From assembly GCF_000772535.1 (NCBI RefSeq), contig NZ_JSUM01000003.1, positions 372,001 through 436,000 of the forward strand: a stretch of 64,000 nt of DNA. Reading direction: 5' to 3'. This DNA comes from Chelonobacter oris. GTDB lineage: Bacteria; Pseudomonadota; Gammaproteobacteria; Enterobacterales; Pasteurellaceae. The first letter of the stretch is position 1, and each line of letters starts with the position of its first letter. Below are positions 36,620-47,958 of this stretch, piece after piece. Under the pieces are notes generated by a model. The model searched no databases, was not told where the DNA came from, and worked only from the letters and a program-made list of their open reading frames with translations. A program made the translations under genes and the position numbers.

Positions 36620-37375
36620 CTAAAATCCGAATTCGTTTATTTTCCATCTAAAGATGTTCAGCATGTTTTGCCAATCGTTGTCGACTTCCGCACAGATCGT
36701 CAGATTTTTACCGCTGCTCGGGTGATTAAAGCTTATCGACTGTGCGTGCAGCATCAGTCGGGAACAGTGCAAATGGGCGGCAAAAGTGCGGTTTTGACGC
36801 AGATCACCGTAGGCGGAATCACCTAAAATCGGGTGTGACAAGTGCTTCAAATGCCGCCTTAACTGATGTTTGCGTCCGGTTTTGGGCAATAGCCGCACTA
36901 AACTGTAACGTGCGCTCGAATAACGCCCGGCAGGATACGGCATTTCAATCTGCTGCAAAGTCTGATAATCGGTCACCGCACTTTGCGCCGGTTTATCCGA
37001 TCGGCTGAATTTATCTGCAATTTTGTCTGCCTGCACTTTTAACGGATAATCAATCGTACCGCCGCCGTTTAAAAAACCACGCACAACAGCCAGATAGACT
37101 TTTTCCATCTGTTTCTGCTCAAATTGCTGACTCAGACGGCGTGCCGTCTCCTGATTTAATGCCAGAACCAATACGCCGGACGTCGGCCGATCCAAACGGT
37201 GAACCGTATAAACATGCTGTCCGATTTGATCACGTAACGTCTGCATCACAAAGCGAGTTTCATGTTTGTCCAGCCAACTGCGGTGTACCAGCATACCTGC
37301 CGGTTTGTTGACGGCGATAATATCCTGATCCCGATACAGAATTGGCAGGGTTATCGCTTGATTATCGGTGATCAT
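36620..37375 (-). CDS. truC: tRNA pseudouridine(65) synthase TruC
   Basis: A 251-residue RluA-family enzyme that makes pseudouridine at position 65 of certain tRNAs. The catalytic motif H-R-L-D-R-P-T-S-G-V places the nucleophile at D62. The upstream A-V-N-K-P-A-G-M-L-V-H-R-S-W segment and the R-K-H-Q-L-R-R-H segment are close to E. coli TruC. Its start overlaps yqcC by 14 bp, matching the E. coli yqcC-truC pair. Confidence 0.95.
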   Translation of the reverse strand: MITDNQAITLPILYRDQDIIAVNKPAGMLVHRSWLDKHETRFVMQTLRDQIGQHVYTVHRLDRPTSGVLVLALNQETARRLSQQFEQKQMEKVYLAVVRGFLNGGGTIDYPLKVQADKIADKFSRSDKPAQSAVTDYQTLQQIEMPYPAGRYSSARYSLVRLLPKTGRKHQLRRHLKHLSHPILGDSAYGDLRQNRTFAAHLHCSRLMLHAQSISFNHPSSGKNLTICAEVDNDWQNMLNIFRWKINEFGF

Positions 37376-37688
37376 TCAGCAATTCTTCTATTTCGGACAG
37401 CGGTTTCAGCAATAGTTCGATCCGTTCCATGCCGGACATGGCTTCTTCAATGTAAGGCGTAATTGCAATTTTAGTCGGCAATTCGGCACCAGAATCCAAC
37501 AGAGCCGACATTCGGGGCAGAAAAATCCATTGCAGCCATTCATGCGGCTCCAGTGTATCGACATGAAACGGCTGTTCGCTCACTAACCGTTCTTGTTGCG
37601 GCGGCATAGCCTGCCACAGGGCGAGATGAGCCAAATTCAGCTGTAATTGTTTCAAGTGCCGACGTAATAATGCCTGATCGACGTTCAT
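37362..37688 (-). CDS. yqcC: YqcC family protein
   Basis: A 108-residue soluble helical protein of unknown function, recognised by the W-L-Q-W-I-F-L-P-R-M segment near residue 52 and by its position before truC. It has the length usual for the family. TAAGGATA precedes the ATG. Confidence 0.9.
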   Translation of the reverse strand: MNVDQALLRRHLKQLQLNLAHLALWQAMPPQQERLVSEQPFHVDTLEPHEWLQWIFLPRMSALLDSGAELPTKIAITPYIEEAMSGMERIELLLKPLSEIEELLNDHR

Positions 37689-37798
37689 ATTTATCCTTAA
37701 TCTTGGGGAAATTTGCGCTATTGTAATCCAACTTTGGCAAAAGAGAGAGTGAGTTATGCTACAATTCAGTTTTATTTTTACGGGAAAACCGAATAAGA

Positions 37799-38596
37799 AT
37801 GTATTTAATCGAAGTCTTTTTTAGTTACGAACCCAACCTCGCCGTCAAACAAGCGGCAGCGCAGCAGGACGGCATCACCCTGATTAACCGGGTGATTGAG
37901 CAATGGCGCTATAACGGACAAATTATCGGGCGCGAATTTCCGCTTTATTATGATGAAATCGAGAACAAGCGCGGCTTCACAGTGAGAGTGATCAGCCCGG
38001 ATTACCAGTCTTTAAACCATCATAACAATAATCCGCATGTCGACAGCGCCATGATTACCGCCGCCGAATCCGGTGTTTTTTTGCGCAAAATCGGCATTGT
38101 GGCAGAAGATCTGAATTCGAATGTTACACATCAAACGGAATTGCCGTCTTGGCAAATTTTATATACGACCTATCTGCACACCTGTTCTCCCCTGTTCAGC
38201 GGCGACCATTTTTTGCCGGTTCCGTTATATCGGGAACTGAGCCGCTATTCTGCATTGAGTATGGACATTATCAAATGGCAGGAAAATTGGCAGGCCTGCG
38301 ATCAATTGCAAATGAACGGTGCCGTATTGGAGCAATCTGCACTGGCACAAATTTCCACTGCCGACAGTCCGCTGTTTAAACACGGTTATCATCTTTGTAA
38401 AGAGATCAGTGAAGCAACAGCGATCCCGACTTATTATTATCTTTACCACCTCGGCAGCCACGATCACGAGCAGGAAAAACAGCGCAAATGTCCGTTATGC
38501 CAACAAGATTGGCTATTGGAAACGCCGCTGTTTGATCTGTTTCATTTCAAATGCGATCAATGCCGATTGGTTTCCAATCTTTCATGGTACGACTAA
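37799..38596 (+). CDS. DUF2310 zinc-ribbon protein
   Basis: A 265-residue protein conserved in Pasteurellaceae. The first 220 residues have no recognised enzyme motif. The C-terminus carries a zinc ribbon, C-P-L-C (near residue 236) and C-D-Q-C (near 255). Function is unknown. It starts divergently from yqcC and ends 9 bp before queF, so it is probably co-transcribed with queF. Confidence 0.8.
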   Translation: MYLIEVFFSYEPNLAVKQAAAQQDGITLINRVIEQWRYNGQIIGREFPLYYDEIENKRGFTVRVISPDYQSLNHHNNNPHVDSAMITAAESGVFLRKIGIVAEDLNSNVTHQTELPSWQILYTTYLHTCSPLFSGDHFLPVPLYRELSRYSALSMDIIKWQENWQACDQLQMNGAVLEQSALAQISTADSPLFKHGYHLCKEISEATAIPTYYYLYHLGSHDHEQEKQRKCPLCQQDWLLETPLFDLFHFKCDQCRLVSNLSWYD

Positions 38597-38605
38597 GGGA
38601 AAATT

Positions 38606-39448
38606 ATGATTTCATATCAAGATACCAGCCTGGAAAAGCTGACGCTGGGCAAACAAACAGGCTATAAAAACGAATACGATCCAACGCTCTTACAAGCCGT
38701 CCCGCGCCGGTTAAACCGAGACGGTTTGGGCATCAGCGAACAACAGCCGTTCAGCCACGGCACCGATATTTGGACGGCTTATGAAATTTCCTGGCTGAAC
38801 GACAACGGATTGCCGCAGGTAGCGATTGGGGATATCTATCTGGATTTTCGCAGTACGAATCTCATCGAATCGAAAAGCTTCAAGCTCTATTTGAACAGCT
38901 TTAATCAAAGCCGCTTCACCAGTCAACGGCAAGTGGAAAATCTGATCCGGCAAGATTTGGCAAATTGTGCCGACGGCGAGGTCAAAGTGCGGTTACATTC
39001 GTTGGACGAATACCAAAATCAGCCTATCGCCCACTTTCACGGTGACTGTATTGATACGCAAGACATTGTGATTGATTGTTATGATTTTCAACCGCACTTA
39101 CTGCAAGATTGCACTAATAGTGACGTTGTCACGGAGAGTTTGGTTAGCCATTTACTGAAATCAAACTGCTTAATTACCTCTCAGCCCGATTGGGGCAGTA
39201 TACAAATCGCCTATAGCGGCAGACAAATTAATCGGGAAGCCTTACTGCGTTATCTGGTATCATTCCGCCGGCACAATGAATTTCACGAGCAGTGTGTCGA
39301 GCGGATTTTTTGTGATCTAATGCATTATGCCAAACCCGAGAAATTGAGGGTTTACGCTCGATATACCCGACGCGGCGGGCTGGACATCAATCCGTGGCGG
39401 TCGAACTACCCGTTTGAACCGGAAAACCAACGTCTGGCGCGGCAATAA
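38606..39448 (+). CDS. queF: NADPH-dependent 7-cyano-7-deazaguanine reductase
   Basis: A 280-residue two-domain enzyme that reduces preQ0 to preQ1 in queuosine synthesis. The QueF motif [13 protein letters not shown] lies near residue 88. The catalytic pair is C188 and D195 (C-L-I-T-S-Q-P-D-W). AAGGGAAAATT precedes the ATG. An exact matS palindrome lies at 39120-39132 inside the gene. Confidence 0.95.
   Translation: MISYQDTSLEKLTLGKQTGYKNEYDPTLLQAVPRRLNRDGLGISEQQPFSHGTDIWTAYEISWLNDNGLPQVAIGDIYLDFRSTNLIESKSFKLYLNSFNQSRFTSQRQVENLIRQDLANCADGEVKVRLHSLDEYQNQPIAHFHGDCIDTQDIVIDCYDFQPHLLQDCTNSDVVTESLVSHLLKSNCLITSQPDWGSIQIAYSGRQINREALLRYLVSFRRHNEFHEQCVERIFCDLMHYAKPEKLRVYARYTRRGGLDINPWRSNYPFEPENQRLARQ
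39120..39132. other. matS: matS-type MatP-binding site
   Basis: GTGACGTTGTCAC is an exact match to the consensus, inside queF, on the other side of dif. Confidence 0.8.
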
Positions 39449-39476
39449 TAAAAATAAACAAGAAAAAGGAGAATAT

Positions 39477-40838
39477 ATGAGTTCACATATCGTTAATCCC
39501 AAGGGCAGCATGGATCAGCTGTCGCATCTGGAAGTGGAATTGTTGGAAAAAGGGGTGTCAGGCAACCTCTACCAGCTCTATCGCAACTGTTCACTGGCAG
39601 TACTGAATTCCGGTGCGGTGACCGACGACAGTCGGATTTTATTGGGTATGTATCAAGATTTTGAAATCGAATTGATTGCGAAAGAACGCGGCGTTTCTTT
39701 ATTGCTGCATAACCCGCCGGAATCGGCATTTGTCGATGATAAAATTATTCGTAACATTCAATATCATCTGTTTGCGGTGCTGCGTGATATTTTATTTGTG
39801 AATGTGATTACCAAACAACTTTCACCACAGCAAGAATTAAATTCCAACAGAATTACCAATTATATTTTTACCGTGTTACGCAATGCCAAGGCGCTGGTTG
39901 TCGGCGAATGTCCGTGCTTAACCGTGTGTTGGGGCGGCCACTCGATTAATGAAATTGAGTACCGCTATTGTCGTGCCGTCGGCTTGCAGCTGGGATTGCG
40001 CGAACTGAATATTATCACCGGCTGCGGCCCCGGCGTGATGGAAGCACCGATGAAAGGGGCGGCTATCGGCCATGCCAACCAACGCTTTAAAAACAGCCGT
40101 TTTATCGGCATTACCGAACCGTCGATTATCGCCTCCGAACCGCCGAATCCGATCGTCAATGAGCTGATTATCATGCCGGATATCGAAAAACGTCTGGAAG
40201 CCTTTGTTCGTATGGGACACTGTATTATTGTCTTCCCCGGCGGCCCCGGCACGTTTGAAGAGCTGCTCTATCTGATCGGCATTAAACTCAACCCTGCCAA
40301 TCGGGATGTTTGCCTGCCGTTGATTTTAACCGGCCCGAAAGAAAGCGAAGCTTATTTTAACACGATCAATCGTTTTATCGGCGAAGTATTCGGCGAAGAT
40401 GCGCAGGCACTGTATGAAATCATTATCGATGATCCTGAAACGGTTGCGCGCAATGTCAGCGCCCATATGAAGGCAATTAAACAAGCCCGATTACAAAATA
40501 ATGACTCTTACGGGTTTAACTGGAGCTTGAAAATAGAAGCCGATTTTCAGCAGCCGTTCGAACCGACCCATCAAAACATGAGCAATTTGGATCTGCATTT
40601 GCAGCAAAGCAAAGAAAGTCTGGCGGCGAATTTACGACGTGTTTTTTCCGGCATCGTAGCCGGCAATATCAAGCCGGATACCATTGAACGGGTTGAAAAA
40701 TACGGGGTATTTGAATTACACGGTGATCCGGTTCTCATGCAAAAAATCGATCGTGTCTTACAAGATTTCGTTGATCAGCACCGTATGAAGCTGCCGGGAG
40801 GCGAAGCTTACCAACCTTGTTATCGGGTTTTATTATAA
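39477..40838 (+). CDS. ppnN: Pyrimidine/purine nucleotide 5'-monophosphate nucleosidase (LOG family)
   Basis: A 453-residue protein of the YgdH/PpnN family, which hydrolyses nucleoside monophosphates to base and ribose 5-phosphate and is stimulated by (p)ppGpp in E. coli. The LOG motif [11 protein letters not shown] lies near residue 257. The [10 protein letters not shown] phosphate loop is near 182. The ATG at 39477 follows AAAGGAG. It follows queF by 28 bp. Confidence 0.93.
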   Translation: MSSHIVNPKGSMDQLSHLEVELLEKGVSGNLYQLYRNCSLAVLNSGAVTDDSRILLGMYQDFEIELIAKERGVSLLLHNPPESAFVDDKIIRNIQYHLFAVLRDILFVNVITKQLSPQQELNSNRITNYIFTVLRNAKALVVGECPCLTVCWGGHSINEIEYRYCRAVGLQLGLRELNIITGCGPGVMEAPMKGAAIGHANQRFKNSRFIGITEPSIIASEPPNPIVNELIIMPDIEKRLEAFVRMGHCIIVFPGGPGTFEELLYLIGIKLNPANRDVCLPLILTGPKESEAYFNTINRFIGEVFGEDAQALYEIIIDDPETVARNVSAHMKAIKQARLQNNDSYGFNWSLKIEADFQQPFEPTHQNMSNLDLHLQQSKESLAANLRRVFSGIVAGNIKPDTIERVEKYGVFELHGDPVLMQKIDRVLQDFVDQHRMKLPGGEAYQPCYRVLL

Positions 40839-40850
40839 CTTATATCACAA

Positions 40851-40886
40851 GCGGTCGGTGCAGAATGCTCCGCACGACCGCACTTT
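40851..40886. terminator. Imperfect uptake-signal hairpin between ppnN and the ABC permease
   Basis: GCGGTCGGTGC and GCACGACCGC pair with one bulged base around a 10-nt loop. The right arm is a Haemophilus-type uptake signal and the left edge contains ACAAGCGGT, the core of the other Pasteurellaceae signal type. It separates convergent genes. Confidence 0.6.
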
Positions 40887-40887
40887 G

Positions 40888-41655
40888 CTAATTTCTTAAA
40901 CCGATTCCTCTATTAATCAGATAATAAGCAAATCCGTATAACAGTGCGATAAATAAAACCAGTACTGAAAACGTATGGTACAAGGCAATATCGCTGCTGC
41001 CTAAAAAGCCGTAGCGGAAGCCGTTAATCATATACACAATCGGATTCAGTTTGGAAACCCCTTGCCAGAATGCCGGCAGCAGCGAAATGGAATAAAACAC
41101 CCCGCCAAGGTAAGTCAACGGCGTTAGCACAAAAGTGGGAATAATGCTGATGTCGTCAAATGAGCGGGCAAATACGGCATTAATCAAACCGCCCAATGCG
41201 AAGGTGGCGCTGGTCATTAGCAAGGTCAGCACAACGACAATCCATGAGTGTATTTCCAATGGAATAAAGATCAGGGAAACCATGGTGACCAGAGCGCCGA
41301 CCAAAATCCCCCGAGTCATTCCGCCGGCAACGTAACCCCAGATAATGATGTGGGTTGATGTCGGAGAAACCAACAACTCTTCGACATTACGGGCAAATTT
41401 AGTACTGTAAAACGAAGACGCCACGTTAGTAAACGAATTGGTGATCACCGACATCATGATCAAACCGGGGACAATAAACTGCATATAACTGTAGCCGCCC
41501 ATTTCACCGATTCGATTGCCGATCAATTGTCCGAAAATGACAAAATAGAGCGTCATGGTGATCACCGGCGGCACGAGGGTTTGCACCCAAATCCGCATAA
41601 AGCGATGAATTTCTTTATATAAAATCGTGTTAAACGCAATTCGGGATAATGACAT
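40888..41655 (-). CDS. yadH: ABC-2 type permease (YadH-like)
   Basis: A 255-residue permease with six helices and the ABC-2 signature region P-L-T-Y-L-G-G-V-F-Y-S near residue 180. The ATG at 41655 follows AAGGAG, and the in-frame ATG eight codons upstream is rejected as it lies inside the ATPase gene. It pairs with the adjacent ATPase as in E. coli yadGH. The exported substrate is unknown. Confidence 0.9.
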   Translation of the reverse strand: MSLSRIAFNTILYKEIHRFMRIWVQTLVPPVITMTLYFVIFGQLIGNRIGEMGGYSYMQFIVPGLIMMSVITNSFTNVASSFYSTKFARNVEELLVSPTSTHIIIWGYVAGGMTRGILVGALVTMVSLIFIPLEIHSWIVVVLTLLMTSATFALGGLINAVFARSFDDISIIPTFVLTPLTYLGGVFYSISLLPAFWQGVSKLNPIVYMINGFRYGFLGSSDIALYHTFSVLVLFIALLYGFAYYLINRGIGLRN

Positions 41656-41656
41656 C

Positions 41657-42589
41657 TTATTCTCCTTGCCGATCGTCATGAGGTTTATTCAGCGCCATTC
41701 GCACAAACAGCTCTTCCAAACGGTTGGTTTTATTCCGCATACTCAATACCTGAATGCCCTGTTCGCTAAGCTGGTGAAACAGGTTGTTCAAGCCCTGTTC
41801 ACGCTGCACTTCAACCTCTAGCGTATTGGTATCGATAAGCTGTGTGTTGTAATGCTGAATTTGCGGCATGGCGCTGTATTTTGCCAAATCCAACACGAAG
41901 GTCTCGGATTCCAGCTTACTTAACAACGTTTTCATTGCGGTATCAATCACTAGCCGACCTTGCTGAATAATCCCGATATGACGGCATAACAATTCGGCTT
42001 CTTCCAAATAATGGGTTGTCAGAATAATCGTTGTGCCATGTAAATTCAGCTCACGCAGAAATTGCCACATGGAACGGCGCAGTTCGATATCAACACCGGC
42101 GGTAGGTTCATCCAGAATCAGTAAACGCGGATTGTGCATCAAAGCGCGGGCAATCATTAATCGGCGTTTCATGCCGCCGGATAAACGCATTGATTTTTGA
42201 TCGCGCTTATCCCATAAATCCAGTTTTTTCAGCCATTTTTCCGCACGAATCAAGGCTTCTTTGCGCTCGACACCATAATAGCCCGCTTGATTGACCAGAA
42301 TATCCCTGACTTTTTCAAACTGGTTAAAATTGAATTCTTGCGGCACGATGCCGATCTGTTTTTTGACCTCAAACAGTTGTGTATCCAGATCGTAGCCGAA
42401 TACCTTAACACTGCCCTCGGTTTTATTGACCAACGAGCTGACAATGCCGATCGTTGTTGATTTTCCAGCGCCGTTATGCCCCAATAAGGCATAAAAATCC
42501 CCCTCCTGCACGCTCATATCAATACCGTGCAACGCTTTAAAACCGTTTGGATACGATTTTGTCAGCCTCTTTATTTCAAGTGCATACAT
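41657..42589 (-). CDS. yadG: ABC transporter ATP-binding protein (YadG-like)
   Basis: A 310-residue ATPase. Walker A is G-H-N-G-A-G-K-S-T near residue 38. The signature is R-L-S-G-G-M-K-R-R near 138 and Walker B L-L-I-L-D-E-P-T-A-G-V-D near 157. A C-terminal extension of about 90 residues follows the nucleotide-binding domain, as in drug- and polysaccharide-exporting ABC-2 systems. One base separates its stop from the permease start. Confidence 0.92.
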   Translation of the reverse strand: MYALEIKRLTKSYPNGFKALHGIDMSVQEGDFYALLGHNGAGKSTTIGIVSSLVNKTEGSVKVFGYDLDTQLFEVKKQIGIVPQEFNFNQFEKVRDILVNQAGYYGVERKEALIRAEKWLKKLDLWDKRDQKSMRLSGGMKRRLMIARALMHNPRLLILDEPTAGVDIELRRSMWQFLRELNLHGTTIILTTHYLEEAELLCRHIGIIQQGRLVIDTAMKTLLSKLESETFVLDLAKYSAMPQIQHYNTQLIDTNTLEVEVQREQGLNNLFHQLSEQGIQVLSMRNKTNRLEELFVRMALNKPHDDRQGE

Positions 42590-42696
42590 ATGATAACCAC
42601 TCTGTTCGTCATAAAAGTAACAATAAAAAAATGTGAGTATAGAAAAATTTTAACGTATTATAACAGAGTGCATCAAAACATATATAAGGACGTAAT

Positions 42697-43395
42697 ATGA
42701 AAAAAATAGAACAGCTGATTGCCAACAACCACAGTTGGGCGGTTCGAATGCAAGAGGAAAACTCCAACTATTTTAAAGAACTGGCGGAACACCAGAAACC
42801 GGGCTACCTTTGGATCGGTTGTTCGGACAGCCGTGTACCGGCGGAAAAGCTGACCAATCTGGGCCCCGGCGAATTGTTTGTACACCGCAATGTCGCCAAT
42901 CAAGTCATACACACCGATTTAAACTGTCTGTCTGTCGTGCAATATGCCATTGATGCGCTGGATATCGAACATATTATTATTTGCGGCCATACCAATTGCG
43001 GCGGGATTAAAGCGGCAATGGAAAACAAGCCGTTGGGATTGATTGATAACTGGTTATTGCATATTCGCGATATCTGGTTAAAACACGGCAACCTGTTCGG
43101 CAGGCTTCCGATGGAAAAAAGAGCGGATATGCTGACCAAAATCAATGTCGTAGAACAAGTTTACAACTTGGGATCATCGTCTATCGTCAGAGCAGCTTGG
43201 GAACGCGGTAAAAAGCTTTCTATTCACGGCTGGGTTTATGATGTGAACGACGGATTTCTAAATGATTTGGGCGTAATCGCCACCAGTCGAGAAACATTGG
43301 AAATCACGTATCTTAATGCCATTGCCCGTTTGGTTTCCAGTGACGAAGCCCGGTTTATCGAAACCGAAAAACCGATTGATCTGCGCAGCAAATAA
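42697..43395 (+). CDS. can: Beta-carbonic anhydrase, type II allosteric
   Basis: A 232-residue zinc enzyme interconverting CO2 and bicarbonate. Zinc ligands are C42, D44, H98 and C101 (G-C-S-D-S-R and G-H-T-N-C-G-G). W39, R64 and Y181, the bicarbonate allosteric site described in the H. influenzae enzyme, are all present at the same numbers. The enzyme should therefore show the same pH-dependent shutdown in which D44 binds zinc. AAGGACG precedes the ATG. Confidence 0.96.
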   Translation: MKKIEQLIANNHSWAVRMQEENSNYFKELAEHQKPGYLWIGCSDSRVPAEKLTNLGPGELFVHRNVANQVIHTDLNCLSVVQYAIDALDIEHIIICGHTNCGGIKAAMENKPLGLIDNWLLHIRDIWLKHGNLFGRLPMEKRADMLTKINVVEQVYNLGSSSIVRAAWERGKKLSIHGWVYDVNDGFLNDLGVIATSRETLEITYLNAIARLVSSDEARFIETEKPIDLRSK

Positions 43396-43412
43396 CGGCA
43401 AACAGACAAAAT

Positions 43413-43447
43413 AAAACGCCATATTTCAATCTAAAATATGGCGTTTT
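43413..43447 (+). terminator. Terminator of can
   Basis: The arms AAAACGCCATATTT and AAATATGGCGTTTT form a 14-bp perfect stem with a short loop. It may also serve the small gene on the other strand. Confidence 0.85.
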
Positions 43448-43459
43448 ACAGTTTTCAAA

Positions 43460-43540
43460 TTAAAAAATTAATGTGGCTAAATAAACAATCATCGCCAATG
43501 ACAATACCACCATAATCATCGCATAACTAAAATCGCTCAT
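43460..43540 (-). CDS. 26-residue single-helix membrane protein
   Basis: A very short gene. A strong Shine-Dalgarno GGGAGG lies 6 bp before ATG at 43540. The peptide begins MSDFSYAM and then is almost wholly hydrophobic (I-M-V-V-L-S-L-A-M-I-V-Y-L-A-T-L-I-F), enough for one membrane span. A terminator-like hairpin lies 13 bp beyond its stop. Size and layout recall accessory subunits such as KdpF or CydX, but no kdp or cyd gene is present and I do not recognise the sequence. It is 54 bp downstream of the NlpC/P60 gene on the same strand. Confidence 0.6.
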   Translation of the reverse strand: MSDFSYAMIMVVLSLAMIVYLATLIF

Positions 43541-43593
43541 TCACAACCTCCCATCAGTTGATTATCAAAATATTTTCAGCGCCGACAAGATGA

Positions 43594-44091
43594 TTATATC
43601 CGTCTCGCCTGCCAGTAGGCTTTTTTCCAATATGCAGAATTCAATGAGGAGTAAATTACTCCGCCTTTGGTCGAAGCATGTAAAAACTGATCGTTTTTAA
43701 CATAGATACCGACATGGTAGCCGTTCGGCCCGCGGCCGGTTTTAAAAAAAACCAAATCTCCGGTTTGCAATTCGTCCCGTTCGATATAAACGCCTTGCTT
43801 CGCCTGAGCTACCGTGGTTCTCGGCAGCGGAATGCCAAACCGATCGGCAAAAGTCCGCTTCACAAATCCCGAACAATCGACACCACGCCGAGTATTACCG
43901 CCTAACACATAAGGCGTTCCGCCCCATTGGTACTGCTGTTCGCTCAATTGCGCCATGGTATAAATAGGATCAGGCAAACGACTATTATAACGGGACGATG
44001 GAGATGAAGAACAACCCGACAACCCTAATACGAGCAAACAAAAAAACACGCCGACTATCGGCCGCAACCCAAATCCATTTTTATCCCACAT
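43594..44091 (-). CDS. NlpC/P60 family lipoprotein endopeptidase
   Basis: A 165-residue lipoprotein. The start at 44091 is preferred to a GTG 18 codons upstream because it gives a compact signal with lipobox L-S-G-C (Cys27). The P60 domain fills residues about 50-165 with catalytic Cys in V-D-C-S-G-F near residue 72, His in G-Y-H-V-G-I-Y near 124 and a third polar residue in F-L-H-A-S-T near 136. Relatives Spr/MepS and NlpC cleave peptidoglycan stem-peptide links in the periplasm. Confidence 0.9.
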   Translation of the reverse strand: MWDKNGFGLRPIVGVFFCLLVLGLSGCSSSPSSRYNSRLPDPIYTMAQLSEQQYQWGGTPYVLGGNTRRGVDCSGFVKRTFADRFGIPLPRTTVAQAKQGVYIERDELQTGDLVFFKTGRGPNGYHVGIYVKNDQFLHASTKGGVIYSSLNSAYWKKAYWQARRI

Positions 44092-44171
44092 CTTCAAAAT
44101 CCAACCTGTAAACCATAATCTGGTTTTTACCAATCCTGCAGCCACCCGAATCAGTTCGGAAAATCATGCGG

Positions 44172-44465
44172 TTATTTTTTTATCTTTTGCCCGACCCGGG
44201 TGCGTAATTTCTGTCCCGGTTTAAACACAACAACCCGACGAGCCGATACCGCCACGCTTTCACCGGTTTTTGGATTTCTGCCGGGACGAGATTTTTTATC
44301 ACGCAGTTGGAAATTGCCGAAACCGGACAGTTTAACATCTTCACCGCTTTCCAAAGCGACACGGATTTCCTCAAAAAAGCTTTCAACCAAATCTTTTGCT
44401 TCACGCTTAGTCAGATCGAATTTCTGAATGAGACTGTCTGCAATTTCTACTTTCGTTAATGTCAT
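44172..44465 (-). CDS. ihfA: Integration host factor subunit alpha
   Basis: A 97-residue DNA-bending protein. The DNA-intercalating proline lies in [10 protein letters not shown] near residue 65. It follows pheT by 3 bp, the conserved pheST-ihfA order of gammaproteobacteria. It works as a heterodimer with IhfB, which is encoded elsewhere. Confidence 0.97.
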   Translation of the reverse strand: MTLTKVEIADSLIQKFDLTKREAKDLVESFFEEIRVALESGEDVKLSGFGNFQLRDKKSRPGRNPKTGESVAVSARRVVVFKPGQKLRTRVGQKIKK

Positions 44466-44468
44466 AGT

Positions 44469-46856
44469 CTAATCTCTCAAGTAAGCATTGAAACGCCGCT
44501 TTAATTCAGATACAACATTTGATACTACGTTCGTAATATCTTCTTCCTCAAGCGTTTTTTGATTGTCCTGAAGTGTCATGCTGATTGCCAGACTTTTACA
44601 ACCGTCCGCGATCCCGTTGCCTTGATAGACGTCGAACAAGTTTACCTGAGTCAATGTCTCGCCGGCCACTTCACGACAGGCCTTGATTATATCCGCAGCG
44701 GCAACTTCATTCGCAACAACAACAGCAATATCACGACGATTTGCCGGAAAACGGGAAATGGCTTTGGCTTGTACCGCAGGACGTGTTGCAATTGCATCCC
44801 AACGTATCTCAAACACAACCGTTTTACCGTTTAATCCCAATTTTTGCGCAATGTGCGGATGAATAGTACCGATGAAACCGACCTCTTCCCCGTTCAGCAT
44901 AATCGCAGCAGATTGTCCCGGATGTAATGCTGTATATGATTTTGCTACAAAATCAACTTTATTTCCAGCACTAGTTAGCGCTAAAATGCCTTCCAGATCA
45001 CCTTTTAGATCAAAAAAGTCAACAACTTCGCTTTTTTCTGCCCAACTTTCGCTTTTTCTCGTTCCGCTGATCACCGCACCGAGTACAAATTCCTGTCTTA
45101 CGCCGGCTTCGGCATTCGTGTCCGGAATAAAACGCAAGCCGGTTTCAAAAAGCCTGATCCGATTTTGTTGGCGATTTTGATTATAAATCAAGGCGCTCAG
45201 CAAGCCCGGAATCAAAGATAAACGCATTGCCGACATTTCTGCAGAAATCGGATTCGGTAAAATCAATGCCGGTTGTTGCGGATAGAGCAGACTTTGAATT
45301 TTCGGGTCAACAAAACTGTAGGTAATCGCTTCTTGATAATCACGATCGACAAGTGCGGTTTTGATACGTGCCTGTTCGACATCGGCTTCGTGATGGCTGC
45401 GCATGGTCAAATGCGCCAGCGGAGCACAATTCGGAATGCGGTTATAGCCGTAAATACGGGCAATTTCTTCAATCAAATCTTCTTCGATTTCAATATCAAA
45501 ACGCCAGCTGGTCGGCGTAACCGTCCATTCATCGGAATGAAAACGCACGGTGAAGCCCAAGCGTGTTAAAATCTCGCTTACGATCCCGTCTTCAATATGA
45601 TGTCCCAATAACGCATCCAGTTTGCTGCGTCGCAGATTGACCGTTTGCATCTTCGGCAAGTGCGGTTCACTGTATACCTCGCAAATATCACCGGCCTGCC
45701 CGCCGCAAATATCAATCAGCAGCGCAGTAGCACGTTCCATGGCATGGCGCTGCAATTCAAAATCGACACCCCGTTCAAATCGATGGGAAGCATCGGTATG
45801 CAAACCGTACTGGCGGGCGCGTCCTGCGATGGCTAACGGCGCAAAAAATGCGGACTCCAATAAAATATCCTGCGTTTCACGGTTGACACCGCTCTTTTCT
45901 CCCCCAAAAATACCGGCCATCGCCAACGGTCCGTTTTGATCGGCGATAAGCAAGGTATTTTCTTTCAATGTTGCCGTTGTACCGTCCAGCAGAACCAGCG
46001 TTTCTCCCTGTTTTGCCATGCGGACGTCAATCGGCTGCGCTACTTTTGCGGCGTCAAAGGCGTGCATCGGTTGTCCGAGCTCCAATAGAATATAATTTGT
46101 CACGTCAACCACCGGATCGATAGAACGGATACCGCAGCGGCGCAATTTTTCCTGTAACCACAACGGTGACGGTGCTTGGACGTTGATACCTTTTACCATT
46201 CGCAACAAATAGCGCGGGCAAGCTTCAGGGGCGTGCAGGTTTATTTCGACCTTATCGCCGATCGAAATCGGCACAGCCGCAACCGGCGGCTCAACCACAT
46301 CGGTTTGATTGATCACCCCGACTTCACGCGCCACGCCACGAATGCTCAAACAGTCGGCACGGTTCGGTGTCAGACTGATTTCAATGATATTGTCGTTCAA
46401 TGTCAAATAATCGCGCACGTCCATACCGATCGGCGCATCAGCCGGCAATTCAATAATGCCGTCGGCTTCAGCCGAAATACCTAATTCGCTGAATGAACAC
46501 AACATGCCTTCCGACGGCTCGCCGCGCAGTTTCGCTTTTTTGATTTTGAAATCGCCCGGCAGCGTTGCCCCGACCGTTGCACACGCCACTTTCAAGCCTT
46601 GACGGCAGTTTGGTGCGCCACAGACGATATCTAACAACTGAGCAGCGCCGATATCAACTTTAGTCACACGCAGTTTGTCCGCATTCGGGTGTTGTCCGCA
46701 CTCGACCACTTTGCCGACCACCACGCCGTCAAACTTGCCGGCAACCGCGTTGACACCGTCCACTTCCAGTCCGAGCATCGTTATTTGTTCTGCCAACTGC
46801 TCGGTGGTAACGGCAGGATTAACCCATTCACGCAGCCAGGATTCATTAAATTTCAT
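44469..46856 (-). CDS. pheT: Phenylalanyl-tRNA synthetase beta subunit
   Basis: A 795-residue subunit, the same length as E. coli PheT. An N-terminal tRNA-binding OB domain (residues about 40-150) is followed by the B3/4 editing domain, B5 domain, catalytic-like core and a C-terminal ferredoxin-fold anticodon-binding domain (last 95 residues, [10 protein letters not shown]). It forms an alpha2-beta2 enzyme with PheS. It starts 20 bp after pheS. Confidence 0.97.
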   Translation of the reverse strand: MKFNESWLREWVNPAVTTEQLAEQITMLGLEVDGVNAVAGKFDGVVVGKVVECGQHPNADKLRVTKVDIGAAQLLDIVCGAPNCRQGLKVACATVGATLPGDFKIKKAKLRGEPSEGMLCSFSELGISAEADGIIELPADAPIGMDVRDYLTLNDNIIEISLTPNRADCLSIRGVAREVGVINQTDVVEPPVAAVPISIGDKVEINLHAPEACPRYLLRMVKGINVQAPSPLWLQEKLRRCGIRSIDPVVDVTNYILLELGQPMHAFDAAKVAQPIDVRMAKQGETLVLLDGTTATLKENTLLIADQNGPLAMAGIFGGEKSGVNRETQDILLESAFFAPLAIAGRARQYGLHTDASHRFERGVDFELQRHAMERATALLIDICGGQAGDICEVYSEPHLPKMQTVNLRRSKLDALLGHHIEDGIVSEILTRLGFTVRFHSDEWTVTPTSWRFDIEIEEDLIEEIARIYGYNRIPNCAPLAHLTMRSHHEADVEQARIKTALVDRDYQEAITYSFVDPKIQSLLYPQQPALILPNPISAEMSAMRLSLIPGLLSALIYNQNRQQNRIRLFETGLRFIPDTNAEAGVRQEFVLGAVISGTRKSESWAEKSEVVDFFDLKGDLEGILALTSAGNKVDFVAKSYTALHPGQSAAIMLNGEEVGFIGTIHPHIAQKLGLNGKTVVFEIRWDAIATRPAVQAKAISRFPANRRDIAVVVANEVAAADIIKACREVAGETLTQVNLFDVYQGNGIADGCKSLAISMTLQDNQKTLEEEDITNVVSNVVSELKRRFNAYLRD

Positions 46857-46876
46857 CGTTTATCTCTCCACCGTTT

Positions 46877-47878
<1,002 letters not shown>

Positions 47879-47925
47879 TTAGAGAATGTCCATTGACGGA
47901 TCGGCTATTTATGAAAAACGGATCA

Positions 47926-47950
47926 TAAAAAAACCTCCATACTGGAGGCT
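47926..47950 (-). terminator. Attenuator terminator upstream of pheS
   Basis: On the minus strand CCTCCA and TGGAGG with a 3-nt loop are followed by seven T. It lies 9 bp after the Phe-rich leader peptide and 60 bp before pheS. An upstream stem CCCCAT/ATGGGG inside the leader could act as the pause hairpin. Confidence 0.8.
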
Positions 47951-47958
47951 TGTCGGTT

